A DNA stretch of 64,000 nt from Billgrantia sulfidoxydans (GTDB lineage: Bacteria > Pseudomonadota > Gammaproteobacteria > Pseudomonadales > Halomonadaceae), in the NCBI RefSeq assembly GCF_017868775.1, contig NZ_CP053381.1:2108001-2172000 (forward strand), given 5' to 3'. How positions within the stretch are numbered: the stretch's first letter is position 1; each line of letters opens with the position of its first letter. Shown piece by piece: positions 51,210 through 60,714 of the stretch. Under the pieces are notes generated by a model. That model worked only from the letters and a program-made list of their open reading frames with translations. It ran no database searches and was not told the origin of the DNA. A program made the translations under genes and the position numbers.

Positions 51210-51249
51210 CCCCGTGCGGCCTGCCATCATGGGATTTTGCCGCCCCGGG

Positions 51250-51299
51250 TGATGCAAGATTGAATCGCCATCGCCGCTCATGTGATGCATGATTGAATC
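51250..51299. promoter_or_regulatory. Paired 17-base upstream activator repeats
   Basis: TGATGCAAGATTGAATC (51250-51266) and TGATGCATGATTGAATC (51283-51299) match at 16 of 17 positions and start 33 bases apart, about three helical turns. Each ends in GATT-G-AATC. They lie 41-90 bases upstream of the sigma-54 promoter and next to the regulator start, so they are probable enhancer sites for that regulator. Confidence 0.7.
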
Positions 51300-51327
51300 A
51301 GGATTCATCTTTGCATCGGTGGAAGGC

Positions 51328-52743
51328 ATGAGTGACATCGACCGGGAAGTGATCAGGACCATCGTCGAAACGGCCAACGACCATTTCTTCATCGTCGACG
51401 GTGAGGGGCTGGTATTGGACGTCAGCCCGGGAGCGGCGGCGGTCTACGGCATGGCGCGGGAGCGCCTTATCGGCAGTACCGTTCAGCGGCTCGAGGCGGA
51501 GGGAGTGCTCAAGCCCTCCATCAGCCTGGAGGTGATCCGCAACGGCAAGCCGGCTCAGCTGATGCAGGTGACCGGTACCGGCAGGCGGGTCATTGCCGAG
51601 GCCCATCCGGTGTACGTCGAGGGCAAACTTGCACGTATCGTCAGCCGCTCTCGCGACCTCACCGACCTGCAGCTGCTACAGGACGAATACGCACTGCTGC
51701 AAAAGCGCTTCAGTGAGCACCTCAAGCGCAGCCAGGGCGGCGGCAATGCCGAGGATGGCCAGCTCGAGGCGGCGCTGGACGAGCTCCAGGTGCGCAGCGA
51801 CGTGATGCGGGAGCTGGCCCTGCTGCTCAAGCGCGTGGCACCGTCGGATGCCACGGTATTGATGCTTGGCGAGTCGGGCGTGGGCAAGACCGCCTTCGCT
51901 CGCCAGCTGCATCGCTGGAGCCGGCGTCACGCAGGGCCGTTCGTCGAGGTGAACTGCGGGGCGATACCGGAGAACCTGTTCGAGTCGGAGATGTTCGGCT
52001 ACCAGCCGGGCGCCTTCAGCGGGGCGGCGCGACAGGGCAAGGCCGGGCTGCTGGAACAGGCGGAGGGCGGCACGCTGTTTCTCGACGAGATCGGCGAGCT
52101 GCCGCTGCCGATGCAGACCAAACTGCTCAAGGTGATCCAGGACGGCAGCGTCACCCGGCTGGGCGACACCCGCCCGCGGCGGGTCGACTTCCGCCTGGTG
52201 GTGGCCACCAACCAGGACCTGGCCAGGCGCGTGGAGAGCGGCGCCTTCCGCCTCGACCTCTACTATCGGTTGAACGTCATTCCGGTGACCCTGCCGCCCC
52301 TGCGCGAGCGTCGCGAGGACATTCCGGCCCTGGTCGAGGCGTGCCTGGAGCGGCTCAACCAGCGCTATGGCCAGCGCAAGCTGTTGCATGGCAGCACTTG
52401 GTCCGAGCTGATGGGCGGTGACTGGCCGGGCAACGTGCGCCAGCTCGAGAACTGGCTGGAGCGCGCCTGGCTGTCGAGTCCGGGCGACCTGATTCACTCA
52501 CCGACCCGCGCCGAGACGGCGGCTCCGGTGGCGGTCTCGTCGCCCGATCGGGCCACGGCGGCCGTTCCGACGCTGACGCAGGGCGAAGGCCTGAACGATT
52601 ATCTGGCCCGTGCCGAACGCAGCGTGCTGGAGGAGATGTGCCGTACGCTAGCGAGCACCTATGCCATTGCCGAGCGGCTGGGGGTCAGCCAGCCCAGCGT
52701 GGTGCGCAAGTTGAAAAAGCACGGGCTCAGGATCGAACGCTAG
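51328..52743 (+). CDS. PAS-domain sigma-54-dependent transcriptional activator
   Basis: 471 residues. A PAS domain ([20 protein letters not shown]) opens the protein, then the sigma-54 AAA+ domain with Walker [30 protein letters not shown], Walker [15 protein letters not shown] and [14 protein letters not shown], and a C-terminal helix-turn-helix ([20 protein letters not shown]). The GAFTGA loop reads GAFSGA, a conservative change. I chose ATG 51328 because the upstream frame covers a probable enhancer repeat. It is divergent from gbuA and its 3' end overlaps the aminotransferase gene by 17 bases. Confidence 0.85.
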   Translation: MSDIDREVIRTIVETANDHFFIVDGEGLVLDVSPGAAAVYGMARERLIGSTVQRLEAEGVLKPSISLEVIRNGKPAQLMQVTGTGRRVIAEAHPVYVEGKLARIVSRSRDLTDLQLLQDEYALLQKRFSEHLKRSQGGGNAEDGQLEAALDELQVRSDVMRELALLLKRVAPSDATVLMLGESGVGKTAFARQLHRWSRRHAGPFVEVNCGAIPENLFESEMFGYQPGAFSGAARQGKAGLLEQAEGGTLFLDEIGELPLPMQTKLLKVIQDGSVTRLGDTRPRRVDFRLVVATNQDLARRVESGAFRLDLYYRLNVIPVTLPPLRERREDIPALVEACLERLNQRYGQRKLLHGSTWSELMGGDWPGNVRQLENWLERAWLSSPGDLIHSPTRAETAAPVAVSSPDRATAAVPTLTQGEGLNDYLARAERSVLEEMCRTLASTYAIAERLGVSQPSVVRKLKKHGLRIER

Positions 52744-53854
52744 AACCCCCGTTCGTGGTGATGGCACGCTCGAGGATCTCGAAGCGACCGGGCACCAGGG
52801 CATCCTCCACGGCGGTGATACGCAGCACGTGGCCGAGATCCGGATGCGCGGGGCGGGCGATGAGACGGCCGGCTTCGAGCAGCTCCTGATTGAGTCGTCC
52901 CGCCAGCTCCGCGCTGGGCAGGCGGATGGCGATGAAGTTGGTCGCACTGGGCAGCACGTCGGCACCCAGGTCGCGAAAATGCCGGGCAAGGCGTTCGCGG
53001 CGCTGCTTGACGTCACGAATGTGCGCTTCCACCTCGCTGTGGTGATCGAGCACGGTCTCGGCGACGGCCAGCGTCAGGGCGGATACGGCGTAATGGATGC
53101 GTACCTTCATCATCATGGCCAGGGTTTCCGGCTCGGCAATGGCGTAGCCGATGCGCATCCCGGCCAGCCCGTGGGCCTTGGACAGCGTGCGCAGCCGGAT
53201 CACCCCGGGCAGGACCTCGCGACTGAACGGCGAGTCGGCGTCGTCGCGAAAGTCGTGGTAGGCCTCGTCGAGCAGCAGCCAGCAGTCATCGGGAAGTTCG
53301 GCACGCAGCCGGCGGATCTCCTCGTCGCTGTGGAGATGTCCGCTGGGATTGTCGGGGTTGGCGACGTAGACCAGCCGGGCCCGGTGCTCGTGGGCGCTGG
53401 CCAGCAGCGCCTCGAGGTCGGGCGAGAGCAGGCCCGGCGCCTCCCGATAAGGCCGTTCGACGAGATGACAGCCCTGGCCACGGGCGAAGTAACCGAAGGT
53501 GGGATAGGTGCCGCTGGCGCTCACCACCGTACAGCCGGACGTGGCCACGGTGCGCAGCGCCAGGGCGATCAGGCTGTCGGCGCCGGCGTCCACCAGGATG
53601 GCCTCCAGCGGCAGGCCATAAAGGGAGGCAAGCCGCTGGCGTACCCCGAGCGCTTCCGAATCGCCGTAGCAGTAGACGTGCTCCACCATGGCGTCGCCGA
53701 AGCGTTCCCGCAGCGCCCGGTGGGGCATGTCGAGCCCCTCGTTGGAGCCCAGACGATGAGGGATCTCCCGGCCGATACGCCGCTCCAGCACCTTGATGCC
53801 GGGAAAGGGGTTGCTGGGACCGGGGCCGGTCAAGTGGTCGGGAAAACGGGGCAT
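52727..53854 (-). CDS. HisC-like PLP-dependent aminotransferase (candidate arginine transaminase)
   Basis: 375 residues of fold-type I aminotransferase, histidinol-phosphate aminotransferase-like. Features are HRLGSNEGLDMPHRALRER, VYCYGDSEALGVRQRLASLY, NPDNPSG, LLLDEAYHDF and the PLP lysine in RTLSKAHGLAGMRIGYA. ATG 53854 has GGAG seven bases upstream. It could be a true HisC, but it sits beside the guanidinobutyrate block, which lacks an AruH-type arginine transaminase. A role in converting arginine to 2-ketoarginine is therefore possible but unproved. It is convergent with the regulator. Confidence 0.72.
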   Translation of the reverse strand: MPRFPDHLTGPGPSNPFPGIKVLERRIGREIPHRLGSNEGLDMPHRALRERFGDAMVEHVYCYGDSEALGVRQRLASLYGLPLEAILVDAGADSLIALALRTVATSGCTVVSASGTYPTFGYFARGQGCHLVERPYREAPGLLSPDLEALLASAHEHRARLVYVANPDNPSGHLHSDEEIRRLRAELPDDCWLLLDEAYHDFRDDADSPFSREVLPGVIRLRTLSKAHGLAGMRIGYAIAEPETLAMMMKVRIHYAVSALTLAVAETVLDHHSEVEAHIRDVKQRRERLARHFRDLGADVLPSATNFIAIRLPSAELAGRLNQELLEAGRLIARPAHPDLGHVLRITAVEDALVPGRFEILERAITTNGGSSVRS

Positions 53855-53963
53855 GGAAGACTCCAGTACTCGAGAAGCAGTGTAAGGGATCGTCGCAGGA
53901 GGCGGTCGCTGGCTCAAGTCGACGCCCGGCAGGGCGTCAGCGGCCTGGGCCGAACCGCACGAT

Positions 53964-55355
53964 TCACTCCTCGGCAGCCAGGACCTTGTCGCGGTTGAGC
54001 AGCTTCAGCGGATCCAGCGCACGCTTGAGGGTATGCATCAGGGCGATCTCCTCGGGCGTGCGCGACAGCGCCAGGTAGTCGCGCTTCTCCAGGCCGATGC
54101 CATGCTCGGCGGAAACCGAGCCGCCCAGTTCGGCCAGGGGGGCATAGACGATCTGCTCCACGGCACGGCGGGTTGCCGGTTCGCCATCGCCGACGCTGAC
54201 CGTGACGTGCAGGTTGCCATCGCCCAGGTGACCGAAGACCACGATGCGCCCCTGCGGCCAGCGCTGCTGCACGGCGCGCTCGAGCTCCGCGGCATAGCCT
54301 GGCATGTCGGGGATGGGCAGGCTGACGTCGAAGGTGAAGAGGGGGGCCAGATGCTGGATCAGCCCCTCGATGTCCTCCCGTATATTCCAGATGCCCTGGC
54401 GCTGGGCATCGGACTGAGCCAGCACGGCATCCTCGATCAGGCCGGCCTCGAGAGCCGACTCCAGGGCGGCGCTGAGCTGTGCCGTATTTGCCGAGTCGTC
54501 GCTGCCCAGCGACTCCACGATGGCGTAGTAGGGCCAGCGGGGCGGCAAGGGAGGCGTATTGCGGCCGCTCTCCTCGGTGAGCAGGGCATAGTGGTTGCGC
54601 CACATCACCTCGAAGGTGCCGAGGCTGCCGCCGAGTTCACGCCCCAGATGGGCCAGCAGCCCGGCTACCCCATCGAAGTCGGGACAGGCCACCAGGGCAG
54701 TGCGCTCGCTGGCCATCCTGGGGTGCAGGCGGAGCACGGCACGTGTGACGATACCCAGCGTGCCTTCGCTGCCGATGAACAGCTGCTTGAGATCGTAGCC
54801 GGCATTGTTCTTGAGCATGCGATTCATCGAGCTGACCACGGTGCCGTCGGCGAGTACCGCCTCGAGACCGAGGACCTGCTGGCGCATCATGCCGTAGCGA
54901 ATCACCCTCACGCCGCCGGCGTTGGTGGCGATGTTACCGCCGATGGTACAGGAGCCCCGCGCGCCGAGATCGAGCGCGAACTGCAGGCCATGCTCGGCGG
55001 CGGCTTCCTGCACCCGCTGCAGCGGCGTGCCGGCCAGCACGGTCAGGGTGCCGCCGACCGGGTCGATCGACTCGATGGCGTTCATTCGCTCGAGCGAAAT
55101 CACCAGCTCGTCGGGTGCCGCCTCGCCGCCATGGACCAGGCCGGTGAGCCCGCCGTGGGTCACTACGGGTTGACGGGCGGCATGGCACAGGCGCATCACC
55201 GCGGCCAGCTCGGCAGTGGTGCCGGGGCGTATGATGGCGCCGGCGCGACAGCTCGCGCCGCTCATCCAGTCGACCTGGCGCTGGGTCACGTCGTTACCGG
55301 TGAGTACGTTGCCTGGGCCGACGACGGCAGCGATATCCTTCAGCAGTGCTTGCAT
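53964..55355 (-). CDS. FAD-linked D-2-hydroxyacid dehydrogenase (D-2-hydroxyglutarate/D-lactate dehydrogenase type)
   Basis: 463 residues of the GlcD/D2HGDH flavoprotein family. The PCMH FAD domain has RPGTTAELAAVMRLCHAARQ, THGGLTGLVHGG, GGNIATNAGGVRVIRYGMMR and GSEGTLGIVTRAVLRLHP. The C-terminal half holds FGHLGDGNLHVTV and SAEHGIGLEKRDYL. The family oxidises D-2-hydroxyacids to 2-oxoacids. It lies 66 bases after the peptide transporter ATPase in the same direction and is probably co-transcribed. Which hydroxyacid it uses is unknown. Confidence 0.8.
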   Translation of the reverse strand: MQALLKDIAAVVGPGNVLTGNDVTQRQVDWMSGASCRAGAIIRPGTTAELAAVMRLCHAARQPVVTHGGLTGLVHGGEAAPDELVISLERMNAIESIDPVGGTLTVLAGTPLQRVQEAAAEHGLQFALDLGARGSCTIGGNIATNAGGVRVIRYGMMRQQVLGLEAVLADGTVVSSMNRMLKNNAGYDLKQLFIGSEGTLGIVTRAVLRLHPRMASERTALVACPDFDGVAGLLAHLGRELGGSLGTFEVMWRNHYALLTEESGRNTPPLPPRWPYYAIVESLGSDDSANTAQLSAALESALEAGLIEDAVLAQSDAQRQGIWNIREDIEGLIQHLAPLFTFDVSLPIPDMPGYAAELERAVQQRWPQGRIVVFGHLGDGNLHVTVSVGDGEPATRRAVEQIVYAPLAELGGSVSAEHGIGLEKRDYLALSRTPEEIALMHTLKRALDPLKLLNRDKVLAAEE

Positions 55356-55421
55356 TCGGTATCCTTTGCTTTCCTTGTTCTTCGAGCTTGTTCTGCGAGC
55401 TTGGGCCTTCGAGCCTGGACT

Positions 55422-57044
55422 TCAGGCCATGGCCGCTTCGTGCGCACGACCGGGAATGGCGTCGAGAAGCTGCTTCGTATAGGCCTCTTGCGGGCTGAGG
55501 AAGACCTCCTGGGCGGTGCCCCGCTCGACGATGCGACCCTGCTGCATGACGATGATGGTGTCGCAGATCTGGGCCGCGACGCGCAGGTCGTGGGTAATGA
55601 ACAGCAGCGAGAGCGACAGTTTCTGCTTGAGCTCTTCGAGCAGTTCGAGCACCTGGGCTTGGATCGAGACGTCGAGTGCCGACACCGCCTCGTCGGCGAC
55701 GATCAGTTCCGGATTCAGCGCGAGGGCGCGGGCGATGCCGATGCGCTGGCGCTGGCCGCCGGAGAATTCGTGCGGAAAGCGATCCACGGCCACGGCGCCA
55801 AGCCCCACCAGCTCCAGCAGTTCCTCCGCCTGGCGCATGGCCTTGGCGCGTGGCACGCCGTTGGCCATGGGGCCCTGGGCAATGGCATAGCCGACCCGGT
55901 GGCGCGGATTGAGCGAGGCGTAGGGGTCCTGGAAGATCATCTGCACGCGATGTCGCTCGCGGCGCAGCGCGTCGCCGCGGAGAGCGGAGAAATCGGTGCC
56001 GGCCAGCGCGAGCGTGCCGCTGTCGGGCCGCTCGAGGCGCACCACGCAGCGCCCGAGCGTCGACTTGCCCGAGCCGGATTCGCCGACGATACCTACCGTC
56101 TCGCCGGGGGCCAGGGTGAAGGAGACGTCGTCCAGTGCGCGTACCTCGCGCGCTGGCCTGAACAGGCCGCCACGGGAGCGGAAGGTCTTGTTCAGGTTGC
56201 ACACCTCCAGCAGCGGCGCGGGGCGTTCGCCGCCTCTCGCTTCGGGGGTCACGTTGCTGGGGATCGCCTCGAGCAGGGCCCGGGTATATTCGTGGCGCGG
56301 GTTGTCGAGCACTTCGTCGGCCATGCCGAGTTCGACGATCCGGCCATAGCGCATCACGCACACACGGGTGGCGACTTCGGCCACCACGCCGAAGTCGTGG
56401 GTGATGAACATCACCGCCATGCCGCGCCGCTTCTGCAGGTTGCGGATCAGCTCGAGGATCTGCGCCTGAGTGGTGACGTCGAGTGCAGTGGTGGGCTCGT
56501 CGGCGATCAGCAGCTCCGGCTCCAGGGCCAGCGCCATGGCGATCATCACCCGCTGCCGCTGGCCGCCGGAGAGCTGGAAGGGATAGGCCCGAATGGCCCG
56601 CTCGGGCTGCGGAATACCGACCTCCTCCAGCAGCGCCAGGGCCTTCTCCTGGCGTTCGCGAACGTTGTACTTGCCGTGGGCCTCGAAGACTTCGGCAATC
56701 TGGGCGCCGACCCGCATCAGCGGATTGAGCGCGGTCATCGGCTCCTGAAAGATCATGCCGATGCGCAGGCCGCGCAGCTGGCGGTGCTGCTTCTCGCTCA
56801 GCGTGAGCAGGTCCTGGCCGTCGAACAGCACTTCACCGGCGGTGGGGCGTACGCCCTTGGGCAGCAGGCCCATCACGGCATTGGCCGCCATCGACTTGCC
56901 GGAGCCGGATTCGCCCACCACGCAAAGGATCTCGCCGCGCGCCACGTCGTAGCTGACGTCCTCCACCGCGTAGTCGCGGTCGGCTCCCTGGGGCAGGGCC
57001 AGGGTCAAGCCGCGGATGCTCAGTACCGGGGTATTGTCGTTCAT
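55422..57044 (-). CDS. Fused dual ATPase of a peptide/nickel-type ABC importer
   Basis: 540 residues with two ABC ATPase domains. The first has [16 protein letters not shown], a [16 protein letters not shown] signature and [16 protein letters not shown]. The second has [16 protein letters not shown] and [20 protein letters not shown]. This is the fused form of DppD and DppF. It powers import by the two permeases encoded upstream in the operon. A gap of 10 bases separates its start from dppC. Confidence 0.9.
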   Translation of the reverse strand: MNDNTPVLSIRGLTLALPQGADRDYAVEDVSYDVARGEILCVVGESGSGKSMAANAVMGLLPKGVRPTAGEVLFDGQDLLTLSEKQHRQLRGLRIGMIFQEPMTALNPLMRVGAQIAEVFEAHGKYNVRERQEKALALLEEVGIPQPERAIRAYPFQLSGGQRQRVMIAMALALEPELLIADEPTTALDVTTQAQILELIRNLQKRRGMAVMFITHDFGVVAEVATRVCVMRYGRIVELGMADEVLDNPRHEYTRALLEAIPSNVTPEARGGERPAPLLEVCNLNKTFRSRGGLFRPAREVRALDDVSFTLAPGETVGIVGESGSGKSTLGRCVVRLERPDSGTLALAGTDFSALRGDALRRERHRVQMIFQDPYASLNPRHRVGYAIAQGPMANGVPRAKAMRQAEELLELVGLGAVAVDRFPHEFSGGQRQRIGIARALALNPELIVADEAVSALDVSIQAQVLELLEELKQKLSLSLLFITHDLRVAAQICDTIIVMQQGRIVERGTAQEVFLSPQEAYTKQLLDAIPGRAHEAAMA

Positions 57045-57054
57045 GCTCCCTCTC

Positions 57055-57891
57055 CTATGTGCGTTCGCGAGCGAGCTTGGGGTTCAGGGCATCGTCGAGC
57101 CCCTCGCCGACCAGGTTGAGCGCCAGTACCGTGAGCAGGATCGCCACCCCGGGGAAGAAGCTCAGCCACCAGGCCTGGCGGATCACCGTGCGTGCGGCGC
57201 CGATCATGTAGCCCCACGACATTACGTTGGGATCGCCCAGGCCCAGGAAGGAGAGCGCCGACTCCAGCAGGATCGCCGTCGCCACCATCAGCGAGGCGAG
57301 CACGATGATGGGCGACAGCGTATTGGGCAGGATCTGCTTGAGGATGATGGTGCCGTTGGTCTGGCCGACCAGTCGTGCTGCCTCCACGTACTCGCGATGG
57401 CGCAGCGACATGAATTCGGCGCGCACCAGACGAGCGACCGGCGGCCAGCTGACGATGGCGATCGCCAGCACGATGGAGGTCACGCTCGGCTGCATGATCG
57501 CCACCAGCACGATGGCCAGGGCGAAGTTGGGGATGGTCTGGAAGAACTCGGTGAAGCGCATCAGGGCGTCGTCGATCAGGCCGCCGTAGTAGCCGGCCAC
57601 GGCGCCCAGCGGCACGCCGATGAGCAGCGCCACCGTGGTCGAGATCAGGCCGATCAACAGCGAGACCCAGGCGCCGTGCATCAATCCGGCGGTCACGTCG
57701 CGACCCATGGTATCGGTGCCCAGCGGAAAGCCCTCCATCTCGAGCGGCGGAAGGAAGGGGCGCTGCACCATGCGCCAGGGCGACTCGGGGTAGAGCAGCG
57801 GCGCGAGAATCGCCATTAGCACGATGGCAAGCAGAATGACGAGGCCGACCAGGGCGCCGCGGTTCTGGGCGAAGCGGGCGAAAAAGCTCAT
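57055..57891 (-). CDS. Peptide ABC transporter permease, DppC type
   Basis: 278 residues with about six membrane helices. FPLGTDTMGRDVTAGLMHGA is the usual N-terminal motif, and the cytoplasmic EAA loop reads EYVEAARLVGQTNGTIILK. Start at ATG 57891, overlapping the end of the preceding permease by 4 bases. The C-terminal NLVGEGLDDALNPKL is typical. It forms the channel with the DppB-type partner. Confidence 0.9.
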   Translation of the reverse strand: MSFFARFAQNRGALVGLVILLAIVLMAILAPLLYPESPWRMVQRPFLPPLEMEGFPLGTDTMGRDVTAGLMHGAWVSLLIGLISTTVALLIGVPLGAVAGYYGGLIDDALMRFTEFFQTIPNFALAIVLVAIMQPSVTSIVLAIAIVSWPPVARLVRAEFMSLRHREYVEAARLVGQTNGTIILKQILPNTLSPIIVLASLMVATAILLESALSFLGLGDPNVMSWGYMIGAARTVIRQAWWLSFFPGVAILLTVLALNLVGEGLDDALNPKLARERT

Positions 57892-58865
57892 GACGCCTCC
57901 TTGATGCGCGGGTCCGCCAGGCGATAGACCAGATCGGTGATGATGTTGAACACGATCACCAGCGCCGCGGAGAAGAAAAAGATCCCGAGCAGCAGGTTGT
58001 AGTCGCGCTGTTGCAGCGCCTCGAACATCAGCCGGCCGATGCCGGGCCAGGCAAAGACCGTCTCGGTGAGGATGGCACCACCCACCATCTGGCCCGCCTG
58101 CAGGCCGGCCAGGGTGATGATCGGCAGCAGGGCATTCCTGAGAATGTGGCGGCGCTGGATCACGCGGGGGCTGAGCCCCTTGGCGCGAGCGGTCTTGACG
58201 TAGTCCTGCTGGCTCGCCTCGAGCATCGAGGCGCGGGTCATGCGGGTATAGATGGCCATGAAGAACAGCGCCAGGGTGGTGGCGGGCAGGACGAGGTGCT
58301 TGGCGACATCGAGCACCAGGGCGAAGCCGGTATGCCCGGCACCCACCGTATACATGCCGTAGGCTGGCAGCCAGCCGAGATAGACCGAGAACAACACCAC
58401 GGCCATCAACGCGACCCAGAACAGCGGGGTGGCGTAGAAGATCAGCGCCAGCGCCATGATCAGCGAACCCGAAGGCTTCTTGACCCGGGCCGCGGCCATG
58501 GAGCCGAGCACGATACCCAGTGCCAGCGACAGTACGAAGGCGGTTCCGGTCAGCAGCAGGGTGGCCGGCAGGCGTGCCAGGATCAGGTCGAGCACCGGCA
58601 TGCCCTGGCGATAGGACCAGCCGAAGTCGAGCGTGGCGATGCCCGACAGATAGTGCCATAGCTGTACGTAGAGCGGCTGGTCGAGGCCGAAGCGCTCGCG
58701 TAGCTGGCGCAGGAACTCCTCGTCGGTGGCGCCGGCTTCGCCGGCCAGGATGGCGGCGGGATCTCCCGGCGCCAGCTGGATCAGGACGAAATTGAAGATG
58801 ACGATCAGGAACAGTACGACGACGGCCTTGAGCAGCCGCATCGCGATCAAGCGGACATAGAGCAT
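57888..58865 (-). CDS. Peptide ABC transporter permease, DppB type
   Basis: 325 residues with six membrane helices. IFNFVLIQLAPGDPAAILAG near the start and the EAA loop DYVKTARAKGLSPRVIQRRH are characteristic, as is LLPIITLAGLQAGQMVGGAI. ATG 58865 has AGAGG upstream; the frame is open a further ten codons. It is the first membrane gene after the binding protein. It ends inside the dppC start (ATGA). Confidence 0.88.
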   Translation of the reverse strand: MLYVRLIAMRLLKAVVVLFLIVIFNFVLIQLAPGDPAAILAGEAGATDEEFLRQLRERFGLDQPLYVQLWHYLSGIATLDFGWSYRQGMPVLDLILARLPATLLLTGTAFVLSLALGIVLGSMAAARVKKPSGSLIMALALIFYATPLFWVALMAVVLFSVYLGWLPAYGMYTVGAGHTGFALVLDVAKHLVLPATTLALFFMAIYTRMTRASMLEASQQDYVKTARAKGLSPRVIQRRHILRNALLPIITLAGLQAGQMVGGAILTETVFAWPGIGRLMFEALQQRDYNLLLGIFFFSAALVIVFNIITDLVYRLADPRIKEAS

Positions 58866-59005
58866 GCAGCAAGCCTCTGGTACGTGGGTACGCAACCGCC
58901 TGGGCGAGCGAATCGCCGCGTTGCGCGGGGCTCGATCTCGCTCGGCGGCTGGTTGCCGTTCAAGACGGGGCGGCCCGCGGGGCCACTCCCGTCACTTGCA
59001 TGCGA

Positions 59006-60562
59006 TCAGCGATCGAGCCAGGCGTTCCGGAAGCCATCGTTCACTCCGACGCCGGAGGTGACCAGATCCTTGACGTCGCAGCGGTAGATGGTCGGGAAAC
59101 CGAGCTCCAGCAGCCAGCCTACCGGCACGTCCTCATGGAGGATCTCCTGGGCCTCGCGATAAAATGCCTCGCGCTCTTCCTCGGGATAGGCGGTGGCCGC
59201 CTGGTCGAACAGCTCGTCGATGCGCTCGTTCTCGTAGCCCTCGACGTTGTTCCACGGCGAGCCCTTCTCGATGTTGTCCGAACGGTAGGAACGGGTGATG
59301 CCCAGCGCCGGGTCACCGTACTGGTAGAGGTAGGTGAAGGCCATGTCGTAGTCCCAGTCGCCCAGGCGCTGGTTCCAGCCGCCCACGTCGGTGGACTGGG
59401 TGCGCACGTTGATGCCCACCTCACGCAGATTCTGCTGTACGGCCTCGGCCCAGCGTGTCCAGGTCTCGCCGTAGGGCAGCGGCAGCAGGCGTACCTCCTC
59501 GCCGTCGTAGCCCATCTCGTCGAGCAGTTCGCGGGCCCGGTCCGGGTCGTGGTCGTAGGGCTCCAGGCCGTCGTGGCGGAACTTGGCGTTGGAACCGAAG
59601 GCGGAGAGCGGGACCTGGCCGAGCCCGTTCCACAGCACGTCACGGGCAAACTCACGATCCATGGCGTACATCACCGCCTGGCGGAAGCGCTTGTCGGCGG
59701 TGGGGCCTTCGCGGTTGTTCATCCACAGCATGGCGAAGGGGCTGAAATACTCGTGCCCCTCCTCCGTGACGCAGGTGTTGTCCATTTCCGTGAGGCGCGG
59801 GATATCGAAATTCTCCACGGTACCGTTGGGCAGCACGTCGACGGTACCGTTCTCGTAGGCCACGGCGCGAGAGGCACCGTCGGGGATCACATGCCAGTTG
59901 ACGCCGTCGAGGTAGGGCAGGCCCTCCTCGTAGTAGTCGTCGTTGCGCACCAGCTGGATCACGGTGCCGCGCTCCCAGTCGTCGAACTTGAACGGGCCGG
60001 TACCGATGGGATGGTTGTTGGCCTCGTTGTCGCGGAACTCGGTGCCTTCGTAAATATGCTTGGGCACCATGGTGAAGGTGCCGGCCTCGAACGAGAGCAG
60101 GAACGGGCCGAATGGCTCGGCCAGGGTGAAGACGACGGTGTGGTCGTCGGTGGCCTCGATGCTCTCGACGTGCTGCAGCACGGCGCGGGCGCTGGGATTG
60201 AGCTCGCGATGGAAGATGTCGGCCGAGAACACCACGTCCTCGGCGGTGAAGGCCTCACCGTCGTGCCATCGCACGTCGTCCCGCAGATGGAAGGTGTAGA
60301 CCAGGCCATCGTCGCTGACGTCCCACGACTCGGCGAGCTGTGGCCGCGGTTCCAGGTCGGTGGAGTAGCTCAGCAGCCCCTCGTAGATGTTGCCGGCGAC
60401 CTTGCGGGTGGGGTCGTTCTGGACCATGCCCAGCACCAGGCCGGGCGGTTCGGGCTGGATGATGGTGTCGATGACTCCGCCGCGCTTGGGCTCGTCGGCG
60501 GTGGCAAGAGCGGAAGTGAAGGCCAGTGTGGCGACGGCCAAGGCCAAGGGTGTCTTTCGCAT
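59006..60562 (-). CDS. Peptide ABC transporter substrate-binding protein (SBP_bac_5)
   Basis: 518 residues with an N-terminal signal peptide (MRKTPLALAVATLAFTSALA then TADE). SBP_bac_5 signatures include LAESWDVSDDGLVYTFHLRD and DVRWHDGEAFTAEDVVFSA. The protein binds the ligand in the periplasm; peptides, opines or related compounds are typical ligands. I chose ATG 60562 with AAGGA eight bases upstream; the frame is open a further 39 codons but covers the inverted repeat at 60630. It heads the operon; 140 bases separate it from dppB. Confidence 0.88.
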   Translation of the reverse strand: MRKTPLALAVATLAFTSALATADEPKRGGVIDTIIQPEPPGLVLGMVQNDPTRKVAGNIYEGLLSYSTDLEPRPQLAESWDVSDDGLVYTFHLRDDVRWHDGEAFTAEDVVFSADIFHRELNPSARAVLQHVESIEATDDHTVVFTLAEPFGPFLLSFEAGTFTMVPKHIYEGTEFRDNEANNHPIGTGPFKFDDWERGTVIQLVRNDDYYEEGLPYLDGVNWHVIPDGASRAVAYENGTVDVLPNGTVENFDIPRLTEMDNTCVTEEGHEYFSPFAMLWMNNREGPTADKRFRQAVMYAMDREFARDVLWNGLGQVPLSAFGSNAKFRHDGLEPYDHDPDRARELLDEMGYDGEEVRLLPLPYGETWTRWAEAVQQNLREVGINVRTQSTDVGGWNQRLGDWDYDMAFTYLYQYGDPALGITRSYRSDNIEKGSPWNNVEGYENERIDELFDQAATAYPEEEREAFYREAQEILHEDVPVGWLLELGFPTIYRCDVKDLVTSGVGVNDGFRNAWLDR

Positions 60563-60629
60563 TATCGGATTCCTTGTTGTTGTCACGTCTGTTCTGACAG
60601 CCCTTTTGACCATAGCAGCGCCTTCCAAA

Positions 60630-60641
60630 ACTGTCGACAGT
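60630..60641. promoter_or_regulatory. Palindromic operator between the SBP and GntR genes
   Basis: ACTGTCGACAGT is a perfect 12-base palindrome, and GGTCGACATGG at 60653 repeats part of it. It lies between the divergent genes, 68 bases before the SBP start, a natural site for the adjacent GntR regulator. Confidence 0.6.
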
Positions 60642-60714
60642 CGCCAATCGACGGTCGACATGGACGTTGGCTGCGTCATACTCTAGCGAAGTCAACCCGC
60701 AAGAGCCCCAGTGA

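Noticed and set aside
55356..55421. Repeated TTCGAGC-like words between the dehydrogenase and ATPase genes.
   Set aside because: The repeats are short and imperfect, form no clear hairpin or operator and lie inside an operon gap.
54033..57119. A 1028-codon plus-strand open frame opposite the peptide transporter and dehydrogenase genes.
   Set aside because: The minus strand holds well-recognised genes here. Stop-free antisense frames are expected in GC-rich DNA, and the translated product is low-complexity (Gly, Ala, Gln, His) with no domain.
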